DNA of 64,000 nt, from positions 62,001 through 126,000 of the forward strand of contig NZ_JACJRC010000007.1 in the NCBI RefSeq assembly GCF_014697025.1, given 5' to 3'. This DNA comes from Alkalinema sp. FACHB-956 (GTDB lineage: Bacteria; Cyanobacteriota; Cyanobacteriia; Leptolyngbyales; Leptolyngbyaceae). How positions within the stretch are numbered: position 1 is the first letter of the stretch; each line of letters opens with the position of its first letter. The position numbers were made by a program, and so were the translations under genes. Positions 1-9,927 of the stretch are shown one piece after another. A model generated the notes under the pieces. The model did not search any database, was not told where the DNA came from, and saw only the letters and a list, made by a program, of their open reading frames with translations.

Positions 1-2
1 CC

Positions 3-3000
3 CTAGCCCGTCGATTGCAACGTTTCCAGCAACAGCAAGCAATCATTGCCAATATTGCGTTGCGGGTTCGGCAGTCCCTCCAATTGCAGGAGATGTTGGA
101 GGCGATCGTGCTGGAGGTGCGGCAATTTTTGCACACCGATCGGGTCATCATTTACCAATTCAACCCAGACTGGTCGGGCACCGTGGTTGCAGAATCGGTG
201 GTTCCGCCCTGGTTGCCCAGTTTGCAACAGCAGGTGGCTGATACTTGTTTTCAGGATCCCATCGTTGGCTTGTCTTACCGTGAAGGCAAGATGTTTGTTG
301 CTAATGACATCTATGACGCGGATTTAACCCCATGCCACCTGCAATTACTGGAGCAGTTCCAAGTCAGAGCCAACTTAGTTGTGCCCATTTTGTTGCCCGA
401 GGATGATCCCTCGTCGCTGTGGGGCTTGTTGGTGGCCCATGAATGTACCGCTGCACGTATTTGGGAAGACTCCGACCTGAACTTGGTGCAGCAACTGTCT
501 GTGCAATTGGCGATCGCCATTCAGCAGGCGACGCTTTACCAGAACTTGCAAACGCTCAATGCCTCCTTGGAACAACAAGTTGAGGAACGCACCCAAGCTC
601 TGGCAACTAGTGAGCGGCTATTTCGAGATATTTTTAACCACAGCTTTCAATTGCTGGGGATCTTGGACTTGCAGGGGCATCTGTTGGAAGTCAATCAAGC
701 CGCGTTGGCGATGAAGGGTCTTTCGTGGGAGGCCGTAGCCAATTGCCCCTTCTGGGAAACCCCTTGGTGGGACATTTCCACCACCCTGCGCCAGCAAATT
801 CGATCGGCGATCGTCCAAGCCAGCCAAGGCGAACCATTTCGTCAGGAAATCGAAGTGTTAAATCGGGATCGCCAAGTGATTGCCGTTGATTTTTCCCTTA
901 GACCGCTTTTGGATGCTTCCGGTGCAGTCCGTTTGCTGATTGCAGAAGGGCAAGATCTCAGTCAGGCCAAACGCACTGAAGCCACCTTACGGTTACAGGC
1001 CCAAACTCTGGATCAAATTAGTGATGCCGTCATTTCCACAGATGGCATGGGAACCATTTGCAGTTGGAACCAATCCGCAGAAACGTTATACGGCTACACG
1101 GCTTCTGAGGCGATCGGGCAAAATGTTGAATTTCTCTATGACGATCCAGAGGATGTCAGAACTCAAGTCTTGGGGCCGCTCCTGGCCAACGGAAGCCACG
1201 AAGCGGAAGTGCGGGTGCGCACCCAATCGGGAGAACTCCGTTATGTCAGTGTACGACTCACGGCGGTGTTAGACGATCACGGGCATTTAGTGCGTTTGCT
1301 GGGCTGTGCTAACGACATCACCGATCGCAAACAATCGGAAGTGTTGCTGCGCAATAGTCAGGAGTCCCTGCGCCGGAGTGAAGAATTCCACCGCTTGGCG
1401 ATCGAGGCAAGTGGCATAGGAACGTGGGATTTGGTATTACCAGCCAATACCTGTTTTATTTCACCGCAAATGGCGCGATTGATGGACTATCCAGACACCC
1501 AAACGACGGTGCCAGCCTCGCAATGGCAGGAATCCATTCATCCCGACGATCGCGCGAAGATGACGATCGCGCTGAATGCAACGATCGAACAAGATCTCCC
1601 CTTTCAGGTGGACTTTAGAATTCAGCTTCAGGATGGGAGCATCCGCTGGCTGTCATCGCGGGGGTCTCTGAGTTGCAATGCAACAGGAGATCCGGTGCGG
1701 ATTCGAGGCGTTTCTGTGGATATCACCGATCGCAAAGCCGCCGAAGCTGTACAACAGGAAGCTGAGCAAAAACTGCAACAACTGAATCAAGAACTTGAAG
1801 CCCAGGTTGCGCGACGCACGGCTGAATTGCAAGCCCTCTCGGAACGCCTGAAACTTGCCTTAACATCAGGAGCCGTGGGGTGTTGGGATTGGGATATTAC
1901 GAGCGATATCGCATTTTGGGACGATCGAATGTACGAAATGTACGGTATCGATCAAGCTGCAACCACCGAGTTACCCTACCAAATTTGGGTGAGTTGCCTG
2001 CATCCCGACGATCGTGCGGCCACAGTGGAAATGCTGAATCAAGCCCTGCGAGGGAATGCGGTCTATAATCCCCAGTTTCGCGTTGTGCTCCCCGATCGTA
2101 CGATTCGCTATGTCCAAGCCTATGGAACTGTTTTACGCAATGCAGAAGGCATTCCCCAAAAAATGATTGGGCTGAATCTTGACATCACTGCGCAGAAACA
2201 AGCCGAAGCCGAAAACCTGCAATTAAAGGAACGCCTACAATTTCTTCTATCGGCCAGTCCCGCTATTATTTTTACCCTTCAGCCGGGGGGAGCTCAAACT
2301 GTGACGTTGGTGAATGATAACCTGCGTGAAATTTTGGGCTATGAACCTGATGCGTTGATGGTGGAGGCTAAGGTTTGGAAGCGCTATCTCCATCCAGAGG
2401 ATGCAACGCGGCTGGCTGCGGATCTGGAGCAGTTGTGGGATAGTAACTCCCATGTTCTGGAATATCGTTTTCGCCATCGGGCAGGGCATTATCTCTGGTT
2501 CCAGTTGGGATTGCGGTTGGTGCGTGATGCCCAAGGGGAACCGATCGAAATTGTGGGCTATGCGGTGGATGTGAGCGATCGGAAACAAGTAGAAATCGCC
2601 TTAGCCGAGAGCCAGCATTTTATTCAACAAATTGCAGATACCTCCCCCCATATTCTGTATTTGTATGACATTCAGGAACACCGCAACATCTATGTCAACC
2701 GCGAAGTGGCAAGTACTTTAGGCTATTCGCCAGCGGCCATCACAGCCATGGGCGACCAGTTGCTTCCCCAACTGCTCCATCCCGAGGATCAGGACTACAT
2801 CCTGCATCACTTGCAGCAAATGCAATTTATCCAGGATAACGAAGTTCGAACCACGGAATACCGTCTTAGACATGTCAATGGCGATTGGCGTTGGTTCTAC
2901 ACCCGAGATGCTGTGTTTCTGCGGGATAGTGAAGGGCTGGTGAAGGTTATCATTGGGTCTGCCCAGGATATTACTGACCGCAAACAAGCAGAACTAGAAT

Positions 3001-4796
3001 TACGCAAAAGCGAAGAATTTCGGCGACGGCTCATTGAAAGCAGTAGCGATTGTATTAAGGTGATTAGCCTGGAGGGGGAACTGATCTATCTCAATGCAGG
3101 GGGCGTTTGTCTCTTGGAACTGGATAGTGCGGAGGATGTGCTTGGACAGGACTGGATGAGTCTGTGGCCGCAGGATTTTCGCCCCTATGTAGAGCGTGCA
3201 ATGATTGCGGGACGATCGGGGGATGCTTTCCGCTTTCAGGGCTTTTGTCCCACGGCGAAGGGAACCCCTAAATGGTGGGATGTGGTTGTTACACCGGTTT
3301 TGGATGAGGATGGTCAGCCCTGCCAAGTGTTGTCGGTTTCCCGAGATGTGACGGAACGGAAGACTGCGGAGGAGCAACTCCAGCGAGCCAACGAACAACT
3401 CCAAATGACCAACGCAGAACTCGATCGGGCCACGCGCCACAAGGACGAATTTCTGGCCAATATGAGCCATGAACTGCGGACACCGCTCAATGCTGTGTTG
3501 GGGATGACAGAAGGGCTCCAGGATGAAATCTTTGGCCCTGTTAATGAAAAACAGATACGGGCACTCCGCACGATCGAACATAGTGGAGTTCATCTCTTGG
3601 ATTTGATTAATGACATTTTAGATGTCGCTAAAATTGAATCTGGTCAAATGACCATCGATCGTCAGCCGGCCTCGATTCATTCCCTGTGCCAGAGCAGTCT
3701 GACCTTTGTGAAACAACAGGCGTTAAAAAAGGAGATTCAATTAGTTCTCCATTGTCCGAAAGATTTGCCTCAGATTTGGTTGGACGAACGCCGGATCCTT
3801 CAGGCGCTGATTAATTTACTCACGAATGCCGTGAAGTTTACCCTGCCGGGGGGCTGCGTCACCCTGGAGGTTACCTGTCCCGTGATTGATTTCGATCCTC
3901 ACCTAAGACTTGATGAAAGTCTAGAGATTAATGACAGTTCATTGAATGCAAATGTTGATATAAATGCAAACGTTGATGTAAATTTAAACGTTAATGTAAA
4001 TGACGGGTCTGTGAATAATGCTACGGTAAATGATGAGACTGTGAACGATGAGACTGCACCCCGATCGCTCAAAATCGCCGTAATCGATACGGGTATCGGA
4101 ATTACCAAGGCTGATATTGCCAAACTCTTCCAGCCGTTTGTTCAGGTGGACAGTGCCCTCAATCGCCAACAAACCGGCACAGGTTTAGGGTTGGCCTTGG
4201 TGAAGCGCATTGTGGAACTCCATGGCGGCACCGTTAGACTGACCAGCGAAGTGGGAGTCGGGAGTTGCTTTGCGATCGAACTACCCTATACACCAACTGC
4301 AACGGAGGAGGAGTTATCTAGTGATGCGGCTCGCGAAGCCTCTAATCGCCAAAGATCTCGGTCAGTTTCTGGCGCAACTCCGGACACTCAGCAAGAAAAG
4401 CGCATCTTGCTCTGGTCAAAAGCCCATGGCCCAGAAAGCACGATCGTCAACTATTTAGAGGCGAAAGGCTATCGCGTTTTCTGGTGCCAAACGCAACAGG
4501 CCGCGATCGCACAAGCCCAGCACAGTCCTCCAGCACTTCTGGTTGTGGCTCTGAAGCAGTTGGAAGAACTAACAATTGCAGGGCAAGCCTCCGCCCCGGT
4601 GTCCACCGCCATTCCCTTCATTCGGCAAATCGCAGAGTTTGCAGACCTCCCGATCGTGGTACTGGGTCAACCCACAGCGATCGAAAATGCTGCGGAGGAT
4701 GGTGTACCGCAGGACGATCGGGGTGTGGTTGAATATCTCCCAGCGTCCCCCCGGCCCCAGGACCTCGCCCAACTGCTCCACACGTTGCTCCGTTAA
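3..4796 (+). CDS. Multi-PAS hybrid-type sensor histidine kinase (5' end outside window)
   Basis: The reading frame is open to the first base, so the N terminus is missing; the TTG at 15 is only an internal candidate. From the N terminus I see a GAF domain (residues about 20-170), a coiled coil, about seven PAS/PAC modules, a HisKA domain with motif NMSHELRTPL (His near residue 1152), and an HATPase_c domain with LINLLTNAVKFT, DTGIGI and GTGLGLALVK. A degenerate receiver-like tail without a clear phospho-Asp follows. It would autophosphorylate in response to light, redox or a small ligand; the ligand cannot be read. Odd: an Asn/Val/Asp-rich insert encoded by short tandem repeats (about 3940-4050) splits the ATPase domain between its N box and G1 box. 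Confident on family, not on signal. Confidence 0.93.
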   Translation, partial: LARRLQRFQQQQAIIANIALRVRQSLQLQEMLEAIVLEVRQFLHTDRVIIYQFNPDWSGTVVAESVVPPWLPSLQQQVADTCFQDPIVGLSYREGKMFVANDIYDADLTPCHLQLLEQFQVRANLVVPILLPEDDPSSLWGLLVAHECTAARIWEDSDLNLVQQLSVQLAIAIQQATLYQNLQTLNASLEQQVEERTQALATSERLFRDIFNHSFQLLGILDLQGHLLEVNQAALAMKGLSWEAVANCPFWETPWWDISTTLRQQIRSAIVQASQGEPFRQEIEVLNRDRQVIAVDFSLRPLLDASGAVRLLIAEGQDLSQAKRTEATLRLQAQTLDQISDAVISTDGMGTICSWNQSAETLYGYTASEAIGQNVEFLYDDPEDVRTQVLGPLLANGSHEAEVRVRTQSGELRYVSVRLTAVLDDHGHLVRLLGCANDITDRKQSEVLLRNSQESLRRSEEFHRLAIEASGIGTWDLVLPANTCFISPQMARLMDYPDTQTTVPASQWQESIHPDDRAKMTIALNATIEQDLPFQVDFRIQLQDGSIRWLSSRGSLSCNATGDPVRIRGVSVDITDRKAAEAVQQEAEQKLQQLNQELEAQVARRTAELQALSERLKLALTSGAVGCWDWDITSDIAFWDDRMYEMYGIDQAATTELPYQIWVSCLHPDDRAATVEMLNQALRGNAVYNPQFRVVLPDRTIRYVQAYGTVLRNAEGIPQKMIGLNLDITAQKQAEAENLQLKERLQFLLSASPAIIFTLQPGGAQTVTLVNDNLREILGYEPDALMVEAKVWKRYLHPEDATRLAADLEQLWDSNSHVLEYRFRHRAGHYLWFQLGLRLVRDAQGEPIEIVGYAVDVSDRKQVEIALAESQHFIQQIADTSPHILYLYDIQEHRNIYVNREVASTLGYSPAAITAMGDQLLPQLLHPEDQDYILHHLQQMQFIQDNEVRTTEYRLRHVNGDWRWFYTRDAVFLRDSEGLVKVIIGSAQDITDRKQAELELRKSEEFRRRLIESSSDCIKVISLEGELIYLNAGGVCLLELDSAEDVLGQDWMSLWPQDFRPYVERAMIAGRSGDAFRFQGFCPTAKGTPKWWDVVVTPVLDEDGQPCQVLSVSRDVTERKTAEEQLQRANEQLQMTNAELDRATRHKDEFLANMSHELRTPLNAVLGMTEGLQDEIFGPVNEKQIRALRTIEHSGVHLLDLINDILDVAKIESGQMTIDRQPASIHSLCQSSLTFVKQQALKKEIQLVLHCPKDLPQIWLDERRILQALINLLTNAVKFTLPGGCVTLEVTCPVIDFDPHLRLDESLEINDSSLNANVDINANVDVNLNVNVNDGSVNNATVNDETVNDETAPRSLKIAVIDTGIGITKADIAKLFQPFVQVDSALNRQQTGTGLGLALVKRIVELHGGTVRLTSEVGVGSCFAIELPYTPTATEEELSSDAAREASNRQRSRSVSGATPDTQQEKRILLWSKAHGPESTIVNYLEAKGYRVFWCQTQQAAIAQAQHSPPALLVVALKQLEELTIAGQASAPVSTAIPFIRQIAEFADLPIVVLGQPTAIENAAEDGVPQDDRGVVEYLPASPRPQDLAQLLHTLLR
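3938..4052 (+). repeat. In-frame short tandem repeats inside the histidine kinase
   Basis: An 18-bp unit related to AACGTTGATGTAAAT is repeated about three times, followed by two copies of a 15-bp unit ending GATGAGACT. All periods are multiples of three, so the frame survives and the protein gains an N/V/D-rich linker inside the ATPase domain. Confidence 0.8.
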
Positions 4797-5158
4797 CCGT
4801 TGCCGCAGCCTAGTCAAACGTTGTCGGAGCCTAGGCTGCAATGTTGCTAAACATCACAGGATTGCAAACAATTGCAAAACAGTTGACAGCGCCCCAGTTT
4901 ACCCCTAGGCTTGTTTTTCATAGCTGACTGCAACCGTGTTTTTTAAGTCCCGATTGATCAGCTATGACCCCAAAAATTAAAGCGCTACCCAGCGTTGGTT
5001 CCAAGCAACAAAGGGTAGCTAAACCCCAAGCTGTTCTAGGCAGCTAGGCGGTCTGACACGGATTGTAACATTCGATCGGGCCACCCTACTTGTCCTGCGC
5101 AAAAGGGTGGCTTTAATTTTTGGGATTTCTTCCCACCCCTACACCTAGGAGAAATCCC

Positions 5159-5377
5159 ATGTTTATTGGCTTTGACGATTCCGATCGCGCGATCGATCCG
5201 GAACAGAAACCGTTGCAATTTTATTTACTCGGCACTCGCGAAGAAGTGCAGTCAGCGATTAATCAGTTACACGTTTTGCGATTTAGCGATCGCGTGCGTT
5301 GGAGTCCTCCCATTCCCGTCCTCGGTTCCGATTGGAAATACATCAGCATGATGGAGCGCGATCGGGCAACGGAGTAA
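5159..5377 (+). CDS. Small conserved hypothetical protein (72 aa)
   Basis: I do not recognise a named family. The ATG at 5159 is chosen because CTAGGAG lies 8 bp upstream; a longer frame from 5120 has no such site. The product starts MFIGFDDSD, is soluble, has no membrane segment and contains an EEVQSAINQLH helix followed by a short beta-rich stretch ending near KYISMMERD. It stands alone between the big kinase and the PLD-like gene and is followed by a strong hairpin at 5393-5423, so it is probably a single-gene transcript. Small proteins of this appearance are common in cyanobacteria; no function can be assigned. Confidence 0.6.
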   Translation: MFIGFDDSDRAIDPEQKPLQFYLLGTREEVQSAINQLHVLRFSDRVRWSPPIPVLGSDWKYISMMERDRATE

Positions 5378-5392
5378 GGGCGATCGCGCTTC

Positions 5393-5440
5393 AAAACCGG
5401 GATTTTCAGAAAATCCCGGTTTTTGGAAAATCCCGGTTTT
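5393..5440 (+). terminator. Hairpin with one left arm and two alternative right arms
   Basis: A 15-bp left arm (5393-5407, AAAACCGGGATTTTC) is perfectly complementary to 5409-5423. A second near-copy of the right arm, 5425-5440, follows directly. The first hairpin ends in TTTT and can terminate the small gene at 5159-5377. Only one of the two right arms can pair with the left arm at a time. Confidence 0.55.
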
Positions 5441-5546
5441 GGGGACAGGCGCGATCGCATACGAAGTAGGAGTGATACAACTAAAGGGCGATCTGGTGAT
5501 TCACTCCACAAACTCGAAAAATTCCCCCAGCATTACCGAGGCGTTT

Positions 5547-7214
5547 ATGAGACAACAGGCAAAAACTTCGGGTCTTTCCGTACAGGCGATCGCCGGTTCC
5601 TACGTCGTCCTGTTGGGCATGAACATGCCAAAAAGCGCGGTCAAAGGGGTTCTCGGCTTCGCGATCGAACGCATTGACCACACCGAAGATGAACGCTACT
5701 GGCTCAAGGGCTTTAAGACCTTTGAAGAAACCGACCCCGGCGTTCCCACCGGGAGCTTAGTCTCCAGCTTAGAACATCCCATCCAAGCCTTTCTCTGGGG
5801 GGACTTCACCGCCAAACCCAACCATCGCTACACCTACCGCGTTGTCGCCATGCGGGGCAAACCCAAAAAACTAGAACCCGCCGAAACCGTTGAACTGACC
5901 ATCCAAACGGAGGACGAAGCCCAGGGAACCCATGTGGTGTACTTCAACCGAGGGGTGGCCGGATCCCAAGCCTATGCCCGCAAGTTCAAAAACAAGAAAC
6001 CCGATCAAGTGGCCAATGATGCGGCGTGGCAATGGTTGTCGCGGGGGCTGGTGGAAGCGCTGCTGGCCTTCATCGCCCAGGCAAAAGGGTCGCGCTACAG
6101 TCTCCGAGCGGCGCTCTATGAGTTTCACCACCTCCCCGTTTTGCAAGCCTTTGGGGCCGCCGCCCAGTCCGGGGCAGAGGTCAAGATTGTCTACGACGCC
6201 AAGGAAAATCAGGGAAATTATCCCAACAAAGCCAATCGGAAAGCGATCGCCCAAGCAGGCATTGAAGCCCTAACCATTCCTCGACAGGCCAATTCCAGTT
6301 ACATCGCCCATAACAAATTTATTGTGCTGCTGAAGGATGGGCAGCCTGTACAAGTCTGGACGGGTTCAACCAATATTACCGACGGCGGACTGTATGGCCA
6401 TTCCAACGTGGGGCATGTGGTGCGGGATGCCAAGATTGCTAGCCAGTTTCTCGACTATTGGACGGCCCTCAGCCAAGATACCCCTGCCAAAGCCTTGCGC
6501 CCCCTCAACGACGATCGCACCCCCGTTCCCCAGAAAAAGTTAAAGTCCGGTGAGATGCATCCCATCTTCAGCCCCCGATCGTCCCTAGAAGCGCTGGATT
6601 GGTATGCCCAGCAAATGGATACCGCAAAATCCGCTATCTTCTTCACTGCTGCTTTTGGTGTGAACGATCAACTGGAATCGATTCTCTCCCAGGACAAAGA
6701 TTATCTACGCTATATCCTGTTGGAAAAAGATGGAGGAGACATAGAAAGTTTACGCCGAGATCAAGATAATCGCATCGCAGTAGGGAGCGTGATGAAAGAC
6801 AATCGCGATCAGGAAGATAAACCTTCGGGCGAAATCCTCGATCGTTGGAACTACGAAAAAACAACGGGGCTCAATACCCACGTTCGATTTATCCATACGA
6901 AATATCTGTTGGTTGATCCCTTGGGCAAAAATCCCTTAGTTGTTACAGGTTCCGCCAACTTCAGCGAAGCCTCCACCCGCAATAATGATGAAAATATGCT
7001 GCTCATCCAAGGAGATACGCGGGTTGCAGATATTTACCTTGGGGAATTTATGCGATTGTTCAACCATTTCTATACCCGTTACTGGATGCAGGTGAATCGC
7101 ACCGCAGAAACAGTGTCCTCTCGCTATCTAGTCCCCAATGATTCTTGGACAACGGAGTACTATGTCAAGGATTCCCCCAAGGCAAAGGAACGCCTGTATT
7201 TTTCTGGGAAATAG
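5547..7214 (+). CDS. Phospholipase D-like protein with two HKD motifs
   Basis: This is a PLD-superfamily hydrolase of about 555 aa. The first half-site is H255-N-K257 followed by GSTNITDGG, the second H450-T-K452 followed by GSANFSEAST. Both have the HxK plus GSxN pattern needed for a phosphodiester-cleaving active site formed by two halves. The N-terminal 120 residues look like a beta-sandwich (fibronectin-like) region before the catalytic part. No signal peptide is evident. I chose the ATG at 5547; the frame is open further upstream to 5439 but only with non-ATG starts. It converges on a TPR protein that carries a degenerate PLD-like domain. The substrate (lipid, nucleic acid or other phosphodiester) is unknown. 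Confidence 0.82.
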   Translation: MRQQAKTSGLSVQAIAGSYVVLLGMNMPKSAVKGVLGFAIERIDHTEDERYWLKGFKTFEETDPGVPTGSLVSSLEHPIQAFLWGDFTAKPNHRYTYRVVAMRGKPKKLEPAETVELTIQTEDEAQGTHVVYFNRGVAGSQAYARKFKNKKPDQVANDAAWQWLSRGLVEALLAFIAQAKGSRYSLRAALYEFHHLPVLQAFGAAAQSGAEVKIVYDAKENQGNYPNKANRKAIAQAGIEALTIPRQANSSYIAHNKFIVLLKDGQPVQVWTGSTNITDGGLYGHSNVGHVVRDAKIASQFLDYWTALSQDTPAKALRPLNDDRTPVPQKKLKSGEMHPIFSPRSSLEALDWYAQQMDTAKSAIFFTAAFGVNDQLESILSQDKDYLRYILLEKDGGDIESLRRDQDNRIAVGSVMKDNRDQEDKPSGEILDRWNYEKTTGLNTHVRFIHTKYLLVDPLGKNPLVVTGSANFSEASTRNNDENMLLIQGDTRVADIYLGEFMRLFNHFYTRYWMQVNRTAETVSSRYLVPNDSWTTEYYVKDSPKAKERLYFSGK

Positions 7215-7293
7215 CCACTTAAATAGCTACTTAAGAAATAGCCGCTTAAGTAGCCGCTTAAGTAGCCACTTAAATACCGCTTAAATAGCTACT
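7212..7293. repeat. Tandem repeat starting at the stop codon of the PLD gene
   Basis: About seven degenerate copies of a 12-bp unit, TAGCCACTTAAA, begin with the TAG stop codon itself and fill the gap to the convergent gene. TAG and TTAA/TTAAG recur in each unit, so stops are repeated in several frames. Confidence 0.8.
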
Positions 7294-7312
7294 CTTAGAA
7301 ACAGCCAACTTC

Positions 7313-9736
7313 CTAACTGGTGCGTGCTGCGCCCTCTCCGTGGCCATCAATCACGAGGGATTTTTGCAATTGCGCGATCGCGGTGAGAGACTGCTGATGG
7401 CTGGTTTGATTACCTTGGGCATTAAACAAGCGAGCGGCTTCTTTGAGATCGCGAATGGCACTAATGCGATCGCCTAATTTTGTCCTTGCCATGCCTCGGT
7501 AGAAATAGGCGGAAGCCTCTTGATCATTCAGCCGAATTACTTCGCTGAAGTCTTCCACCGCACCCATCTTGTTCCCCATCTGGAACCGCACGAGCCCCCG
7601 CTGGAAATAGGCGGGCGTGCAGTTGAAATCGGCGTGGATGGCGTAGCTATAATCTTCGATCGCGCCCATGGGATTGCCCAATTCCGCCCGAATCACCCCG
7701 CGATTGCAGTAGGCCAAACTGTTACAGGGATTAATCAAAATCGCTCGATTCAAATCCGCGATCGCCCCTTCCTTATTGCCCAACTCATAGCGCACGAGAC
7801 CACGATTGTTATAGGCGACATCGTGATCGGCATTCATTTGAATCACTTGGGTGTAATCCAAAATGGCACCCTGTTTATCATCCAATTCGTAGCGAGTTAA
7901 GGCGCGATTGAAATAAGCATCAGTATCATTTTCAGCCAGGACTGGATTTTCAAAGCGATCGATCAACCCTTGCATCACTTCCGCCGCCGTGGTGCGCAAC
8001 CCGACCGCAACCTTGGGAAACACCACACTGCGGGTTGCAATCGGGTGGAATCCTAGCAGGGCATATTGTCGATCGCAAACCAGGAAATTTTCGTCCGTTC
8101 CCAGAACTTTAAACCGGAATTGTTGGGGATATTTCCGTTTGAGTTGGGTGAGTTGACTCAACGTGTTTTGTAAGAACGACTTATCCGCCGGATTGGCGGT
8201 AGGCCGTTGGTGGATATAACGCGGTGAATGACTATGTTGAGCATCATTGAGATAGCCCCAGCCGATATCGAGTTTGCCACCGCGTTCCAGGAAGCCCCGA
8301 AACTGATGCAGTAAAGCGCTATCAAAGAAAGCCCGATCGGGGTAGGGAAAAACAATAATTAAACGGGATTGGGCTGTTTCCAGGGCTGTTTCGATCAACG
8401 CCCGACTGTTGGACGCCTGTTCTCGACCGGCCTCGCCTTTGGCCTGCACATCAAACACCAATTCGTAATCTAGTTTAGGTAAGCTCTCCTGAAGGGTTTG
8501 ATCGCTGACGGCCACCAGTTGACTGCCCAATTCTTCCAATTGTGCTTCTTGGTGATCCATGCGATCGGCTAAATGACGCATCTGGTTTTGTAGTGCACTA
8601 AAATCCAGCATTTCCGGGAGCCGAGTCATCCAGCTCCCCATATTTTTTTGCTGGTGGTCTAACTGATGGGTAGAGCGATGCAGGCTATTGAGCTCTTGCT
8701 GAATCGGCTCGAGATGCTGGGCAACGAGGGTATCCAGTTGGCTCTGTAACTGGACCAAATCTGCTTCTGAAGCCGTATTGTCCAGTTGCTTTTCGATCGC
8801 AGCGATCGCGGTTTTCAATTCCTCAAGGGCAAGCAGTTGGTTGGGCTGCGGCTGACGGGATTGATGCGCTTCTTGTTCGTTGCTACGGACGATCGCGGTT
8901 AACGTCATCACTTGCTGGCGCAAAATTTTGCTGGTGACGCGCAACGGCCCCACATTTTCATCTAGCTTGACCTGTTGTAGCCGCAATTGCGTAATTTCTT
9001 CCACCAAGCGCATCCATTCCCGCCGGGGCACCAGATCGGTCACAAATTGCAGGAGGCTGTCCACGTCTTGCTTCAGGGTGGCGGTGTCGATCGGGTTGGG
9101 CATGGTGTTAAACCGCCGACTGAGATAGTCAATCTGGCCTTGCAGCACTTTCAGCGTGCTGGGTTTATAGGCTTTGGCAATTTCATTCACGTCGCCCCGC
9201 AGGGAGTCCATATTCACCTGCAACTGGAGCACATCTTTTTGGGATTCTTGCAACTGTTCCACCGTCGCGGTGCGATGGAGTCCGGCGGTCACTCGCTCGA
9301 TCGCTGCCATCAAGCGGGTTTGCTCGGTTTGGAGATCTTCTACCGTTTGTTTGACTTCACCGACATGGTGACCTTCCAGAATATCGAGGCGATAGGATAA
9401 CTGTTCATGCAGCGCGTTGAGGTTGGCCCGATTTTTCTGCATCACCGTTTTGCGCAGGTTGGCCAAGTCCCAAAAGGTGGGAAGTCCTTGAATTCGCCGA
9501 TCGAGAATTTCTAATTGTTTATTGATCCGTTGATCGAGCTGGACAACATTGTTATTCAGTCGATTTTGTACCTGTTCATCCAGCCGATGACGGTTGACCA
9601 CATTCAGAAGCATCAGAAACGAAATGGGCGCAGCACTGTAGGCAATTTGCTGCGTTGCGATCGCGGCAATGGAGCCGACCCCCGATCCCGCGAGCAGCGC
9701 ATACTCGGTGACATCTAACCACTTTTCGTTCTTCAT
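7313..9736 (-). CDS. Membrane-anchored coiled-coil protein with degenerate PLD-like domain and TPRs
   Basis: The N-terminal 60 residues contain two short hydrophobic segments (GSGVGSIAAIATQQIAY and PISFLMLLNVV), then about 400 residues of heptad-rich coiled coil. A PLD-like fold follows (RLIIVFPYPDRAFFDSALL, then FLVCDRQYALLGFHP) in which the HxK and GSxN residues are absent, so it should be inactive. Five TPR units of the NRGLVRYELGNKEGAI type end the protein. The ATG at 9736 is preceded by CAGGGG; upstream in-frame starts exist up to 9841. A scaffold or sensor is likely, perhaps acting with the active PLD encoded opposite. I cannot name the family. Confidence 0.75.
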   Translation of the reverse strand: MKNEKWLDVTEYALLAGSGVGSIAAIATQQIAYSAAPISFLMLLNVVNRHRLDEQVQNRLNNNVVQLDQRINKQLEILDRRIQGLPTFWDLANLRKTVMQKNRANLNALHEQLSYRLDILEGHHVGEVKQTVEDLQTEQTRLMAAIERVTAGLHRTATVEQLQESQKDVLQLQVNMDSLRGDVNEIAKAYKPSTLKVLQGQIDYLSRRFNTMPNPIDTATLKQDVDSLLQFVTDLVPRREWMRLVEEITQLRLQQVKLDENVGPLRVTSKILRQQVMTLTAIVRSNEQEAHQSRQPQPNQLLALEELKTAIAAIEKQLDNTASEADLVQLQSQLDTLVAQHLEPIQQELNSLHRSTHQLDHQQKNMGSWMTRLPEMLDFSALQNQMRHLADRMDHQEAQLEELGSQLVAVSDQTLQESLPKLDYELVFDVQAKGEAGREQASNSRALIETALETAQSRLIIVFPYPDRAFFDSALLHQFRGFLERGGKLDIGWGYLNDAQHSHSPRYIHQRPTANPADKSFLQNTLSQLTQLKRKYPQQFRFKVLGTDENFLVCDRQYALLGFHPIATRSVVFPKVAVGLRTTAAEVMQGLIDRFENPVLAENDTDAYFNRALTRYELDDKQGAILDYTQVIQMNADHDVAYNNRGLVRYELGNKEGAIADLNRAILINPCNSLAYCNRGVIRAELGNPMGAIEDYSYAIHADFNCTPAYFQRGLVRFQMGNKMGAVEDFSEVIRLNDQEASAYFYRGMARTKLGDRISAIRDLKEAARLFNAQGNQTSHQQSLTAIAQLQKSLVIDGHGEGAARTS

Positions 9737-9746
9737 GTTGTCGGCC

Positions 9747-9821
9747 CCTGATGAATCTAACTTCCTTCTAAAATCGAGAACATCTCTCCCTCCTTTACAC
9801 CGATTTTTTTGATTCATCAGG
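9747..9821 (-). promoter_or_regulatory. Leader inverted repeat enclosing a strong RBS and an 8-codon ORF
   Basis: CCTGATGAATC (9747-9757) and GATTCATCAGG (9811-9821) are perfect 11-bp inverted copies just upstream of the start at 9736. On the minus strand the loop carries AAAGGAGGGAGAG followed by an ATG (9783) that opens an 8-codon frame closed by TAG. This could be a translational or attenuation leader. Confidence 0.4.
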
Positions 9822-9927
9822 ACTGCTTCAGCAGATCCCAAGATTTACTGATTATTCAGGCATTGTCTTTTCCTAGGAACCTTCGCTACAGTTGTTGCAG
9901 AGCCGTTAATACAATGGGAAGTGCGAT

